Assembly (NCBI RefSeq): GCF_014653785.1
Contig: NZ_BNAS01000006.1
Coordinates: 62,001 to 126,000 of the forward strand
DNA from: Promicromonospora soli
GTDB taxonomy: Bacteria; Actinomycetota; Actinomycetes; Actinomycetales; Cellulomonadaceae
Direction: 5' to 3'
Length of the DNA: 64,000 bases
The position numbers and the translations under genes are program-made. Below the pieces are notes generated by a model. That model ran no database searches. It worked only from the letters and a program-made list of their open reading frames with translations, and was not told the origin of the DNA. Below, in pieces: positions 36,361 through 44,553 of this stretch (the first letter of the stretch is position 1; every line of letters starts with the position of its first letter).

Positions 36361-36412
36361 AACGCTGGTCGAGCTTGTCGAGACCCGGGTCTCGACAAGC
36401 TCGACCAGCGTT
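36361..36412. terminator. Perfect 52-bp palindrome, bidirectional terminator
   Basis: Arms 36361-36386 and 36387-36412 are exact reverse complements with no loop. It sits between the convergent lacI-type gene and metE and carries the core GGTCGAGCTTGTCG also seen at 7223-7270. Confidence 0.75.
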
Positions 36413-36416
36413 GGGG

Positions 36417-38816
36417 TCAGAGGGTGGCGCGGACCTCGCGGGTGGCCGTCACCAGGTTGCGCAGGGACTCGGTGGTCTCGGCGTAGCCACGGGTCTTCAG
36501 CCCGCAGTCGGGGTTGACCCAGACCAGCCGCGGGTCGATCGACTTGGCGGCAAGCGACACGAGATCGGTTACCTCTTCGACGGACGGCACCCGCGGGCTG
36601 TGGATGTCGTAGACCCCCGGGCCGATGCCGCGCCCGTATCCGGCGTCGGCCAGCTCGGGCACGATCTCCATGCGGGACCGCGCCGCCTCGACGGACGTCA
36701 CGTCGGCGTCGAGGCCGTCGATCGCACCGATGACCTGCCCGAACTCCGAGTAGCACAGGTGCGTGTGCACCTGCGTGGCGGTGCCGGCCCCGGCCGTCGA
36801 CAACCGGAACGAGCGCACCGACCACTCCAGGTAGTCGGCGTGCGCGGACCGCCGCAGCGGCAGCAGCTCGCGCAGCGCCGGCTCGTCCACCTGCACGACG
36901 CCGATCCCGGCCTGCTCCAGGTCCGTCACCTCGTCCCGGAGGGCGAGCGCTACCTGGTCGGCGGTGTCGCCCAGCGGCAGGTCGTCGCGGACGAACGACC
37001 AGGCCAGGATCGTGACCGGACCGGTGAGCATGCCCTTGACGGGCTTGTCGGTGAGCGACGCCGCGTACGCGGTCCAGTCCACGGTCAGGGGCGCGGGGCG
37101 GGACACGTCGCCCCACAGGATCGGCGGCCGCACGCAGCGCGACCCGTACGACTGCACCCAGCCGTGCACCGTGGTCGCGAAGCCGTCGAGCTGCTCCGCG
37201 AAGTACTGCACCATGTCGTTGCGCTCGGGCTCGCCGTGCACCAGCACGTCCAGGCCCAGCTCCTCCTGGAGCGCGACGGTGCTCGCGATCTCGGCGCGCA
37301 TCGCGGCCGTGTACTCGGCGTCGGACAGCTCGCCCCGCACCCAGGCGGCGCGCGTGGTCCGGATCTCGGACGTCTGCGGGAACGAGCCGATTGTCGTCGT
37401 CGGCAGCGGCGGCAGGCCGAGCGTGGCCTGCTGGGCCGCCGCGCGCTCCGCGTACGGCGCACGCTCGACGTCGGCGGGGGTCAGGGCGGCCGCCCGGTCC
37501 CGTACGGAGGGCACGACGACGCCGGGCGCCTCGGCGCGGGACCGCACCGCGGCGGTGGACTCCGCGAGCTGTTCGGCGACCGCCGGACGGCCATCGGCCA
37601 GGCCGGTGGCGAGCGTGACGACCTCCCGGACCTTCTGGTCGGCGAACGCGAGCCACGACTTCAGGCCGGCGTCGAGGCGAGGCTCGTCGGCGACGTCGTG
37701 CGGCACGTGCAGCAGCGACGTCGAGCTACCGACGGTGACCGCGCCCGCGCCGAGCGGGGCGAGGCCTTCCAGGGTGGTGAGCCGCGCGTCGAGGTCCGCG
37801 CGCCAGATGTTGTGCCCGTCGATGACGCCGGCGACCAGGGTCTTGTTCTCCAGGCCGGGGACCGGGCCTTCGGGTACGGCGCCCTTGACGAGGTCGATCG
37901 CTATCGCCTCGACGTCGGTGCCGGCCAGCAGAGCCAGGCCGTCGCCGGCCTCGCTGCGCAGGTCGCCGTACGGCGCGGTGACCAGGATCGCGGGCCGTTC
38001 CGCGCCGCCTGCGTCGCCATCGACGGACGCGGCGGAGAGGTCGGTCGCGAGCCGTGCGTAGGCCCGGCGGACGGCGTCGGCCACCTCGTCGAAGGAGACG
38101 TCGAGCAGGTCGGTGACCAGGGCGGGCTCGTCGAGCTGGACCCACGGCGCGCCCGCGGCGGCCAGTGCGCGCAGCAGCTCCGCGTACGCGGCGACGACGT
38201 CGTCGAGCCGGTCGAGCGGGCGGAACCCGTCGGGTGCGTTGTCAGCGGCCTTGCTGAGCAGCAGGAACGTCACCGGCCCCACCAGTACGGGCCGGGTCAC
38301 TACGGCCTGGCCGCCGTCGGCGGGCTGGGCCAGCTCGGTGAACTCGCGCACCGCCCGGTCGTCGACGAACCCGATCGGTGTGTCCGGCCCGATCTCCGGG
38401 ACCAGGTAGTGGTAGTTGGTGTCGAACCACTTGGTCATCTCGAGCGGCGGCTTGTCGCCCTCGCCGCGGGCGAGCGTGAAGTAGCCCTCCAGCGAGAGCG
38501 CTGAGCCGTTGGTCGAACCTGTCGAGGCCAGGTCCCGGAACCGCTCGGGCACCGCGCCGAGCAGGGCGACGGTGTCGAGCACCTGGTCGTAGTAGGAGAA
38601 CGAGCCGGGGACGGCGGCGGAACCGGCGTCCAGGCCCAGGTCGACGAGATGCCGTGCGGTGGCGAGCCGCAGGTCGCGGGTGGTCGCCTCCAGCTCGTCC
38701 GCCGTGGTGCGTCCGGCCCAGAAGGCCTCGACGGCCCGCTTGAGCTCGCGGCGTCGGCCGATGCGCGGGTAGCCCAGGATGGTGGCCTGGGGAAGGTGCG
38801 TGAACTTGACTGCCAT
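36417..38816 (-). CDS. metE: Cobalamin-independent methionine synthase
   Basis: A 799-residue enzyme that transfers the methyl group of methyltetrahydrofolate polyglutamate to homocysteine. The zinc site is intact: His686 and Cys688 in HTHLCYSEF and Cys771 in NPDCGLKTRGY. N-terminal start ATILGYPRIGRRRELKRA is diagnostic for MetE. Two related barrels fill the length, slightly longer than the usual ~760. ATG 38816 follows GGAG and lies behind a SAM-type riboswitch, so methionine/SAM status controls expression. The longer open frame upstream runs through the riboswitch and is not coding. Confidence 0.97.
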   Translation of the reverse strand: MAVKFTHLPQATILGYPRIGRRRELKRAVEAFWAGRTTADELEATTRDLRLATARHLVDLGLDAGSAAVPGSFSYYDQVLDTVALLGAVPERFRDLASTGSTNGSALSLEGYFTLARGEGDKPPLEMTKWFDTNYHYLVPEIGPDTPIGFVDDRAVREFTELAQPADGGQAVVTRPVLVGPVTFLLLSKAADNAPDGFRPLDRLDDVVAAYAELLRALAAAGAPWVQLDEPALVTDLLDVSFDEVADAVRRAYARLATDLSAASVDGDAGGAERPAILVTAPYGDLRSEAGDGLALLAGTDVEAIAIDLVKGAVPEGPVPGLENKTLVAGVIDGHNIWRADLDARLTTLEGLAPLGAGAVTVGSSTSLLHVPHDVADEPRLDAGLKSWLAFADQKVREVVTLATGLADGRPAVAEQLAESTAAVRSRAEAPGVVVPSVRDRAAALTPADVERAPYAERAAAQQATLGLPPLPTTTIGSFPQTSEIRTTRAAWVRGELSDAEYTAAMRAEIASTVALQEELGLDVLVHGEPERNDMVQYFAEQLDGFATTVHGWVQSYGSRCVRPPILWGDVSRPAPLTVDWTAYAASLTDKPVKGMLTGPVTILAWSFVRDDLPLGDTADQVALALRDEVTDLEQAGIGVVQVDEPALRELLPLRRSAHADYLEWSVRSFRLSTAGAGTATQVHTHLCYSEFGQVIGAIDGLDADVTSVEAARSRMEIVPELADAGYGRGIGPGVYDIHSPRVPSVEEVTDLVSLAAKSIDPRLVWVNPDCGLKTRGYAETTESLRNLVTATREVRATL

Positions 38817-38829
38817 GCGTATCAGCTCC

Positions 38830-38921
38830 ATCGGACCTGGCGTTAGCACCTTGCCCCGGAATTGGCGCTCCGGTGGCAGGTTGCTGCGGTGTCGTAGAGC
38901 CAGGACTCTCGACCGCTCTGG
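38830..38921 (-). promoter_or_regulatory. SAM-family riboswitch upstream of metE
   Basis: On the minus strand the leader carries the hallmarks of the SAM-I clan: CGAGAG, then GCAACC, a P3 hairpin (ACCTGCC pairs with GGCAAGGT, inner CCGGA with TCCGG), and AAGGTGCTAA. CCTGGC and GCCAGG can pair across the element. This is expected to sense S-adenosylmethionine and shut off metE. The exact subclass (SAM-I, SAM-IV or SAM-I/IV) is not decided. Confidence 0.65.
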
Positions 38922-39047
38922 ATGATTACGCTGGATCGTAAGCATGCCCGCGATGTGGTCGGAAAACCGTCCACGCCTCAAGACGGTTCGCTGGTCAGCG
39001 GTCGATTCCTCTGATCGTCCCCGGGCACAGGTCCACGACCTGACCAT

Positions 39048-39088
39048 GCGGTTGCTGCGGAATGCGGCCGAGATCCCGCAGCAATCGC
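39048..39088 (-). terminator. Hairpin behind the acetyltransferase remnant
   Basis: Thirteen-bp arms (39048-39060, 39076-39088, one mismatch) around a 15-nt loop. It separates the minus-strand genes at 39093 and above from metE. Confidence 0.5.
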
Positions 39089-39092
39089 AGGG

Positions 39093-39317
39093 TCAACGCA
39101 GCGGGCGCCGCCACGCGACCTCGCGGGCGAGCTGCCCCGTGGAGCGGAACAGCTGCACCTGGTGGGCGTCGGGCAGGGCCGCTGCGAGCTCGTCCGTCGT
39201 CGTCGGCCCGAAGCCGAGCTCCTGCCAGAAGCCGCCCGACCGGCGGGAGAACAGCCAGGCCTGGCGCGCGCCGGCGTCGGCGGCCCGGTCCAGCGCGAAG
39301 CGGGCGCGGCTGAGCAC
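39093..39317 (-). pseudogene. C-terminal remnant of a GNAT acetyltransferase
   Basis: A 74-residue frame that looks like the last third of a GNAT acetyltransferase: ARQAWLFSRRSGGFWQELGF corresponds to the final beta strands with the FW..LGF motif, followed by a normal C-terminus (DELAAALPDAHQVQLF). The acetyl-CoA-binding part (Q/RxxGxG/A) is missing, so it should be inactive. It starts at a GTG only 20 bp behind the anti-sigma-like gene. It could instead be a short uncharacterised protein. Confidence 0.4.
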
Positions 39318-39336
39318 GCCGGGGAGCCTACCGGGG

Positions 39337-40209
39337 CTACTCGAGGGGGCTGGAATCGTTTGTGGGGTACGGGCTCGGCGAGTCGCACGCCTTCCAGCTG
39401 AACGCGCTGCGCACGAGGTACTGGCCGCCCTGGTCCGACTCCGCCCGCGTCTCCGCGGCCCGCGGCAGCCAGGTGGCAGGGTCGACGAACAGGTCGATCC
39501 GCGTCACGTCGCCGCCCTGCACCGTCGTGTCCGCGGGGGTGATCCCGATCCGGACGACCACGCGGCCGTCCAGCTCCGCCACGTCCAGCTTCTCGTCGAG
39601 CTGTCGGTCCGCGCCTTCGTCCGCAGACAGGCCGAACATCGTGTCGACCGCCACCGCCTGCAGCACCTGCAGGGCCCGCTCCTCCAGGGGCGCCGGCTTC
39701 GGGTTCGCGTCGCGCGCCGTCCGGACGTCGTCGACGCGGACCGTCGACTCGTCACCCAGGGTCGAGGTGGTCTTCGCGCCGCAGCCCGCGCCGGCCATCG
39801 CCTGTGCCGCGCTGGTGGCTACCTCGGCGGGCGTCAGCCCGATGGTCGGGGACGGCAACGGGTCGGAGGTCGAGGCCGCAGGCGCCGAAGTGCTCGGGGC
39901 GGGACCCGAGCCCGGGAGGGCGCGCAGCGCGGGTGGGCCCGCCAGGCTCACCGCGAGGACGGCGGCCGCCGCGGCCGCCAGACCCCATGCGAGGGCGGGC
40001 CTGCGGCGTTCCGGGGACAGGCCGCGGCGGGTCCCGGCTCTGTCGTCGTGCAGCACGATCTCGACGCGCTCGGCGTCCGCCCAGCCCTCGTACGGGTCGC
40101 CCGCACCTCGTGCGCGTGCCCGCGACTCGGCGTACACCCGGGTCAGGTCGATCTCGGGGTCGGCGCCGCGCAGGGCGCGGCGGGCGCGGGTCAGCTCGTC
40201 GTCGTCCAC
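39337..40209 (-). CDS. Membrane partner of the ECF sigma factor (anti-sigma-like)
   Basis: A 290-residue protein: cytoplasmic N-terminus ~1-75 (DDELTRARRALRGADPEIDL), one membrane segment (LAWGLAAAAAAVLAVSLAG, ~78-98), a Pro/Ser-rich stalk and an extracytoplasmic domain. This topology and the position directly behind an ECF sigma gene (1-bp gap) fit a membrane anti-sigma or sensor protein of the CU044_5270 type. GTG 40209 follows AAGGAG. No HxxxCxxC zinc motif, so it is not a ZAS anti-sigma factor. Confidence 0.75.
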   Translation of the reverse strand: MDDDELTRARRALRGADPEIDLTRVYAESRARARGAGDPYEGWADAERVEIVLHDDRAGTRRGLSPERRRPALAWGLAAAAAAVLAVSLAGPPALRALPGSGPAPSTSAPAASTSDPLPSPTIGLTPAEVATSAAQAMAGAGCGAKTTSTLGDESTVRVDDVRTARDANPKPAPLEERALQVLQAVAVDTMFGLSADEGADRQLDEKLDVAELDGRVVVRIGITPADTTVQGGDVTRIDLFVDPATWLPRAAETRAESDQGGQYLVRSAFSWKACDSPSPYPTNDSSPLE

Positions 40210-40210
40210 G

Positions 40211-40807
40211 TCAGGCTCCTTCCTCGGTGAGCTGTTGGTAGGCCGCACGCAGCCGCCGCCGAGCGCGGTGCACCCGGGTGGCCGCGACCGCCGTCGTGCA
40301 GCCCAGGACCTGGGCCACCTCCGCGGTCGACAGCTCTGCGGCCGCAAGGAGCGCGATGACCTCGCGGTCCGCGGGACGCAGGAGATCCAGTGCGCGCCGG
40401 AGCTCGTCCAGCTCGCCGACCAGGCGCACGTCGTCCTGGCCGGCCGACGCCGGGTGCGTGCGCACCCGCTCGACCAGCGCCGTCCGCCGGTGCTGCGCGC
40501 GAAGCTGGTTCGCCATCACCCGGCGCGCCACGCCCAGGAGCCAGGCGCGCGGGGTGTCCGGCAGCTCGCCCTTGCGCCAGGCGATCGCGAAGACCTCGGC
40601 CACCACGTCCTCCGCCTCGGCCGCGGGGAGCCGGGCGCGGGCGTACCGGTAGACGCCGTGCGCGTGCGCCGCGAAGAGCTCCTCCGTGTGCTCGGGCGTG
40701 AGCGGACCCGGAACGAGGCGGTGCGACTCGGTGTTCGTGGTCAGGGCGGACTCCGGGGGCGAAGAGACATGCTTCCGACTCAGTGTGTCCGGCAGCGGAC
40801 CGCCCAT
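40211..40807 (-). CDS. ECF-family RNA polymerase sigma factor
   Basis: A 198-residue sigma-70 family factor. Region 2 includes LFAAHAHGVYRYARARL and the DVVAEVFAIAWRK motif for -10 recognition; region 4 has LRPADREVIALLAAAELSTAEVAQVLGCTTAVAATRVHRARR for -35 binding (quoted in parts of the helix-turn-helix). The N-terminal ~35 residues are disordered. First gene of a two-gene unit with the membrane partner; its regulon is unknown. Confidence 0.92.
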   Translation of the reverse strand: MGGPLPDTLSRKHVSSPPESALTTNTESHRLVPGPLTPEHTEELFAAHAHGVYRYARARLPAAEAEDVVAEVFAIAWRKGELPDTPRAWLLGVARRVMANQLRAQHRRTALVERVRTHPASAGQDDVRLVGELDELRRALDLLRPADREVIALLAAAELSTAEVAQVLGCTTAVAATRVHRARRRLRAAYQQLTEEGA

Positions 40808-40883
40808 GACACGTCCCAGATGTTGCCCACGTCACAGCCCGGCGGCTGTCATCGGCGTCCGGCCGGCGCACACCAACGCTGGT

Positions 40884-41705
40884 GTGACCGCCTTCCTTGA
40901 CCGTCTGCTCCTGCCCGGCCCTGCCGTCGTCCTCGCCACGACGCTGCTGCTCACGGGATGCGCGCCCGGCGCCGTCAGCGCCACACCACAGGGGCAACGC
41001 TCCCCGGGGAGCGCGGAGGGGAGGGCGGCTGGAAGTGTGGCGGGGACGACGCCGGAGGCGCCCGCGAGCGCGAAGAAGTCTGGGACCAAGGGGCCGGGTC
41101 CAGGGAAGCCGAGCGTCGACCTGACCGCACACTCGGCCACCGATCCCGCGAGCCCGTGGGTGGTCGTCAACAAGCGCAGCCCGCTCGCACCCGTCGACTA
41201 CGAGCCCGAGCTCACCACGGTGCGCGGCTACCTCGTCCGGCCCGACGCCGCCCCGGACCTCGCCGCGCTCCTGGACGCCGCCGACGCCGACGGCGTGCAC
41301 CTGACACTGCGCAGCGCCTCCCGGGGTTATCCCAAGCAGGTCCAGGTCTACGAGGGATGGGTGGCGCAGCTCGGCGCCACGGAGGCCGACGTCGTGTCGG
41401 CCCGGCCGGGGCACAGCGAGCACCAGACGGGGCTGGCCGTGGACGTGGGCAGCTCGACCCGACCGGAGTGCGACTTCGACCCCTGCTTCGGGGACACCGT
41501 CGAGGGCCGCTGGGTCGCCGGCCACGCCGCCGGGTTCGGTTTTGTCATCAGGTACACCCCTGACAACCGCGCCGTTACCGGGTACGCCGCCGAGTCCTGG
41601 CACCTGCGCTGGGTGGGCCGCGACCTGGCCGCGCACATGCGTGACACCGGCGTCAGCACGCTCGAGGAGGTTTTCGACGTGCCCGGCGGGGGATACGCCC
41701 GCTGA
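40884..41705 (+). CDS. D-alanyl-D-alanine carboxypeptidase, VanY-type lipoprotein (M15B)
   Basis: A 273-residue lipoprotein: signal with lipobox LLTGC (Cys ~29), a disordered Gly/Ala/Lys linker, and an M15B peptidase domain. Zinc and catalytic motifs are SASRGYPKQVQVYEGW, PGHSEHQTGLAVDVG and ESWHLRWVG. It trims the terminal D-Ala of peptidoglycan stem peptides at the cell surface. Start: GTG 40884 directly precedes the lipoprotein signal; the frame is open to 40686 but that overlaps the divergent sigma gene. No clear SD. Confidence 0.85.
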   Translation: MTAFLDRLLLPGPAVVLATTLLLTGCAPGAVSATPQGQRSPGSAEGRAAGSVAGTTPEAPASAKKSGTKGPGPGKPSVDLTAHSATDPASPWVVVNKRSPLAPVDYEPELTTVRGYLVRPDAAPDLAALLDAADADGVHLTLRSASRGYPKQVQVYEGWVAQLGATEADVVSARPGHSEHQTGLAVDVGSSTRPECDFDPCFGDTVEGRWVAGHAAGFGFVIRYTPDNRAVTGYAAESWHLRWVGRDLAAHMRDTGVSTLEEVFDVPGGGYAR

Positions 41706-41722
41706 GGCCGAGCAATCGCAGG

Positions 41723-42178
41723 TCAGTACGGCAGCCAGACGACGACGGCCAGCGCGCCCACGTAGAGCGCCTGCTCCGCGACGCGCCGGCCGACGGGCGT
41801 CGCGGGCTTGCCGCCGAACGGGAGGTCGCGCCGCGCCGCGGAGATGTTGGCCGGCGTCATGGCAACGGTGAGCAGCCCGAGGCAGATCGCGGCGGCGGGC
41901 GCCGTCGCGGGGATGAGCAGGCCGATGGCGCCGGCTGCCTCGAGCATCCCCGTGCCGGCGACGAGCAGGTCCGGGCGCGGTAGCCCGGCCGGAACCATCC
42001 GTTCGAGGTCCTGGCGCACGCGGGGGATGATCCGGCCGGAGGCGGTCAGGAGGTAGAGGGCCGCGAGGCCGACCCGGGCGGCGTCGTGCCAGGAGTCGAG
42101 GGCCGGGACTGCGAGGAGGCCGAGCAGGCGCGCGAGCGCCGTGACGCCGAGCAGGAGCACGGGAAGCGGGAAGGGCAT
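41723..42178 (-). CDS. DoxX-like small membrane protein
   Basis: A 151-residue protein with four hydrophobic helices in the DoxX/DoxD pattern (VLLLGVTALARLLGLLAVP; GTGMLEAAGAIGLLIP; ICLGLLTVAMTPANI; EQALYVGALAVVVWLPY). DoxX-like proteins are linked to redox or thiol stress, but many are uncharacterised. It diverges from a TetR gene across a region with two matching operators, so it is the likely target of that regulator. Confidence 0.82.
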   Translation of the reverse strand: MPFPLPVLLLGVTALARLLGLLAVPALDSWHDAARVGLAALYLLTASGRIIPRVRQDLERMVPAGLPRPDLLVAGTGMLEAAGAIGLLIPATAPAAAICLGLLTVAMTPANISAARRDLPFGGKPATPVGRRVAEQALYVGALAVVVWLPY

Positions 42179-42187
42179 GGCGATCCG

Positions 42188-42206
42188 ATCTTGACGGCGA
42201 CAAGTT
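42188..42206. promoter_or_regulatory. TetR operator 1 (ATCTTG N7 CAAGTT)
   Basis: Dyad overlapping the start region of the DoxX gene; one base off perfect symmetry. Same half-sites and spacing as the second site. Confidence 0.7.
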
Positions 42207-42234
42207 AGAGCGACACCTCACCATCCCCAGTGCT

Positions 42235-42253
42235 ATCTTGTCAACGGCAAGAT
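42235..42253. promoter_or_regulatory. TetR operator 2 (ATCTTG N7 CAAGAT)
   Basis: Perfect half-sites 25 bp before the TetR start codon; centres of the two sites are 47 bp apart. Confidence 0.75.
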
Positions 42254-42277
42254 TGGGTCGGGAACATCTGGAGCACG

Positions 42278-42790
42278 ATGAGCTACCACCACGGAGACCT
42301 GCGCCGGGCGATGACCGCGGCCGCCGCGACCGCGGTCGCCGAGCGCGGGCCGGCGGGCCTGAGCCTGCGCGAGCTGGCCAGGCTCGCGGGGGTCTCCCAC
42401 GCCGCGCCGGCTCACCACTTCGGCGACAAGGCCGGCGTGCTCACGGCGGTCGCGACCGAGGGCTTCACGCTGCTCGCGGCCACCCTCAAAGAGGCGGGGG
42501 ACGACCTGCTCGCCGCCGGCGTCGCCTACGTCCGGTTCGCCGTCGACCACCCGGGGCACTTCGCCGTGATGTTCGACCGCAGCCTGCTGCACGCGGACGA
42601 CGCCGACCTTCGCGAAGCCGAGCAGGCGTCCTCGGCGGCGCTCGCGGGACTCGCTCCCGACGCCTCCGCTGCCCGCGCCGCGTGGTCCGTGGCACACGGC
42701 TTCGCCAGCCTGTGGCTGTCCGGCGCCATCTCGGGGCCCGACGTCGTCGCGGCCGCCGAGCCGGTGCTGCGCCGGGTCGCGCTGCCCTGA
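42278..42790 (+). CDS. TetR-family regulator of the DoxX gene
   Basis: A 170-residue regulator with an N-terminal HTH (LSLRELARLAGVSHAAPAHH then FGDKAGVL) and an all-helical ligand domain of the WHG type (MFDRSLLHADDADLREAEQ; AWSVAHGFASLWLSG). It is divergent from the DoxX-like gene with two shared operators between them, so autorepression and repression of doxX are expected. ATG 42278 chosen; no strong SD. Confidence 0.88.
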   Translation: MSYHHGDLRRAMTAAAATAVAERGPAGLSLRELARLAGVSHAAPAHHFGDKAGVLTAVATEGFTLLAATLKEAGDDLLAAGVAYVRFAVDHPGHFAVMFDRSLLHADDADLREAEQASSAALAGLAPDASAARAAWSVAHGFASLWLSGAISGPDVVAAAEPVLRRVALP

Positions 42791-42858
42791 CGGCTGGCGC
42801 GCCAGGGCTGGTCCGACCATGCGCCTCGGCTCGCGACACGCGGATGGCGACACGCGGA

Positions 42859-42864
42859 TAGAGT
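42859..42864 (+). promoter_or_regulatory. -10 box TAGAGT before the glycolipid-binding gene
   Basis: Seven bases upstream of GTG 42872, supporting this start rather than ATG 42896. Confidence 0.45.
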
Positions 42865-42871
42865 TCGGAAT

Positions 42872-43462
42872 GTGCAGCTGGAGCCGATTCCTCTCATGTC
42901 TGCGTGGACCCACAACGGGGTCCGGGCCGGCTTCGAGGTCCTGTTCGCGGAGGCCATCGAGCACGGCCACGTGCTGCGTGGCCACACCACCGCCGTCGAG
43001 GGGCCGGAGGCCTGGTCGGTCGGGTACCGGATCGAGGTCGACCCACAGTGGTGCACGCGGCGGGCCGAGGTACGGAGCGTGTCGGCCGCGGGAACGGTCC
43101 GGACCACGATCGAGCGGATCGAGGGTGCCGACGGCGTGCAGTGGTTCGTCGACGGTGTCCCGCGCCCTGACCTCGAGGGCTGCCTCGACGTGGACCTCGA
43201 GTCGTCGGTCGTGACGAACACGCTGCCGGTCCATCGGCTGGACCTGACACCGCGGAAGACGCACGCAGCGCCCGCGGTCTTCGTCCGGGCGGGCGACCTG
43301 TCGGTCGAACGGCTCGAGCAGGAGTACAGGCTCCGGAGCCGGACGTCGGAGGCGATCAAGTTCGACTATGCGTCGTCGACCTTCGACTACGCGTGCGAGC
43401 TCAGCTACGACGCATCCGGCCTCATCGTGCGCTACCCGGGGATCGCTCACCGGGAGCGTTGA
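42872..43462 (+). CDS. Putative glycolipid-binding protein (PF06475-type)
   Basis: A 196-residue soluble protein that matches the putative glycolipid-binding family (formerly DUF1089) in length and in motifs such as GYRIEVDPQWCTRRAEV, DGVPRPDLEGCLDVDLE and TNTLPVHRL. Crystal structures of the family suggest binding of hydrophobic ligands, but no reaction is established. Monocistronic; a 61-bp palindromic repeat begins six bases behind its stop. Confidence 0.8.
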   Translation: MQLEPIPLMSAWTHNGVRAGFEVLFAEAIEHGHVLRGHTTAVEGPEAWSVGYRIEVDPQWCTRRAEVRSVSAAGTVRTTIERIEGADGVQWFVDGVPRPDLEGCLDVDLESSVVTNTLPVHRLDLTPRKTHAAPAVFVRAGDLSVERLEQEYRLRSRTSEAIKFDYASSTFDYACELSYDASGLIVRYPGIAHRER

Positions 43463-43467
43463 CGAGG

Positions 43468-43528
43468 GTTGTGGGCGCGACCGTTGCGCCTAGAACGGAC
43501 GGGTAGTCGCAACGATCGCGCCCACAAC
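43468..43528. repeat. 61-bp palindromic repeat, copy B
   Basis: Second copy of the element at 33277-33337 (five differences). Arms 43468-43488 and 43508-43528 pair with one mismatch. Located directly behind the glycolipid-binding gene, so it may also form a terminator hairpin. Confidence 0.75.
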
Positions 43529-43627
43529 CGACCTGGGACGAGAGGCTCTTCGGCCCCTGAGACGGGTGTTCCAAAATGTCCCAGTATGGGCGATGATGTT
43601 GACGCCACCAATCACCAGGGGAATATC

Positions 43628-44464
43628 GTGACCGCGACCGCCTCCGGGGCCACTGCCGCACTGTCCGACGTGCCCACGTCAACACCCGCACTCGTCGCCT
43701 GCGACGTCGAGGGGACGCTCGTGCGTGCCGGCCGCCGGGCCACGCCAGCGGTGCTCGACGCGATAGCGGCCGTCCGCGCCGCAGGGCATCACCTGGTGAT
43801 CGCCACGGGCCGGTCCCTGTCCGGCGCGGTGCAGGTCACCCGGCAGCTCGGGATCCGGGATGGCTGGGTGGTCGCGGCGAACGGGGCGGTGACCGCGCAC
43901 GTGCACGCGAACGGGTACACCGTCGTCGACGTGACGCCGCTGGACGCCGAGCCGGTGTGCCGGCTGGTCGCCGGCACGCGACCGGACCTGCGGCTCGCCG
44001 CCGAGGTGGTCGGCTCCGGCTACCGCGTCACCAAGCGGTTCCCGGAGCGCCAGCTCAACGGACAGCAGGAGGTGCTGCGCGAGTTCGCCGAGATCTGGGC
44101 GCGACCCACGCCGCGCCTCGTCGTGTACGGGCAGTGGGCTCAGCGGCTCGCGCCGGCGCTGCGCGCGTCGGGCGTCACAGCGATCCCCGCCCGCGTCGAC
44201 TGGGTCGACGTCACCGCGCCCGGCATCACCAAGGCGACCGCGCTCGAGAGCATCCGTATCGAGCTGGGGGTCGCGCCGTCCCGGACCGTCGCCATCGGCG
44301 ACGGCGAGAACGATCTCGAGATGCTCTCCTGGGCAGCGATGTCGATAGCCATGGGCCAGGCGCCCGACGCCGTCCGCGACCTCGCCGACCGCGTCACGGG
44401 CACCATCGACGAGGACGGCGCCGCTGCCGCACTCTTCGACGCGCTCCTGCTGCCGACGGCCTGA
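43628..44464 (+). CDS. HAD-superfamily phosphatase, Cof type
   Basis: A 278-residue HAD hydrolase of the IIB (Cof) subgroup acting on sugar phosphates or similar. Motif I is CDVEGT with nucleophile Asp26; the second acid, usually Asp (DxDGT), is Glu28. Motif II lies in IATGRS, the Lys of motif III in GITKATAL and motif IV is GDGENDLEM. GTG 43628 has AGGGGA six bases upstream and is preferred to ATG 43586, which lacks an SD. Confidence 0.87.
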   Translation: MTATASGATAALSDVPTSTPALVACDVEGTLVRAGRRATPAVLDAIAAVRAAGHHLVIATGRSLSGAVQVTRQLGIRDGWVVAANGAVTAHVHANGYTVVDVTPLDAEPVCRLVAGTRPDLRLAAEVVGSGYRVTKRFPERQLNGQQEVLREFAEIWARPTPRLVVYGQWAQRLAPALRASGVTAIPARVDWVDVTAPGITKATALESIRIELGVAPSRTVAIGDGENDLEMLSWAAMSIAMGQAPDAVRDLADRVTGTIDEDGAAAALFDALLLPTA

Positions 44465-44553
44465 GCCGGCCGACTCAGGCCGGCGGCACCGCACGCAGGA
44501 GCACAGCCACAGCTCGCCGTGCCTGCCGTGCGCCGTTGGGCCAGTATGTGCGC

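Noticed and set aside
38817-39047. N-terminal extension of metE to 39047
   Set aside because: It would translate the riboswitch; MetE begins normally at ATG 38816 with an SD.
40686-40883. Longer VanY-type protein from 40686
   Set aside because: That part overlaps the divergent sigma gene and lacks a signal peptide at its start; the lipoprotein signal begins at 40884.
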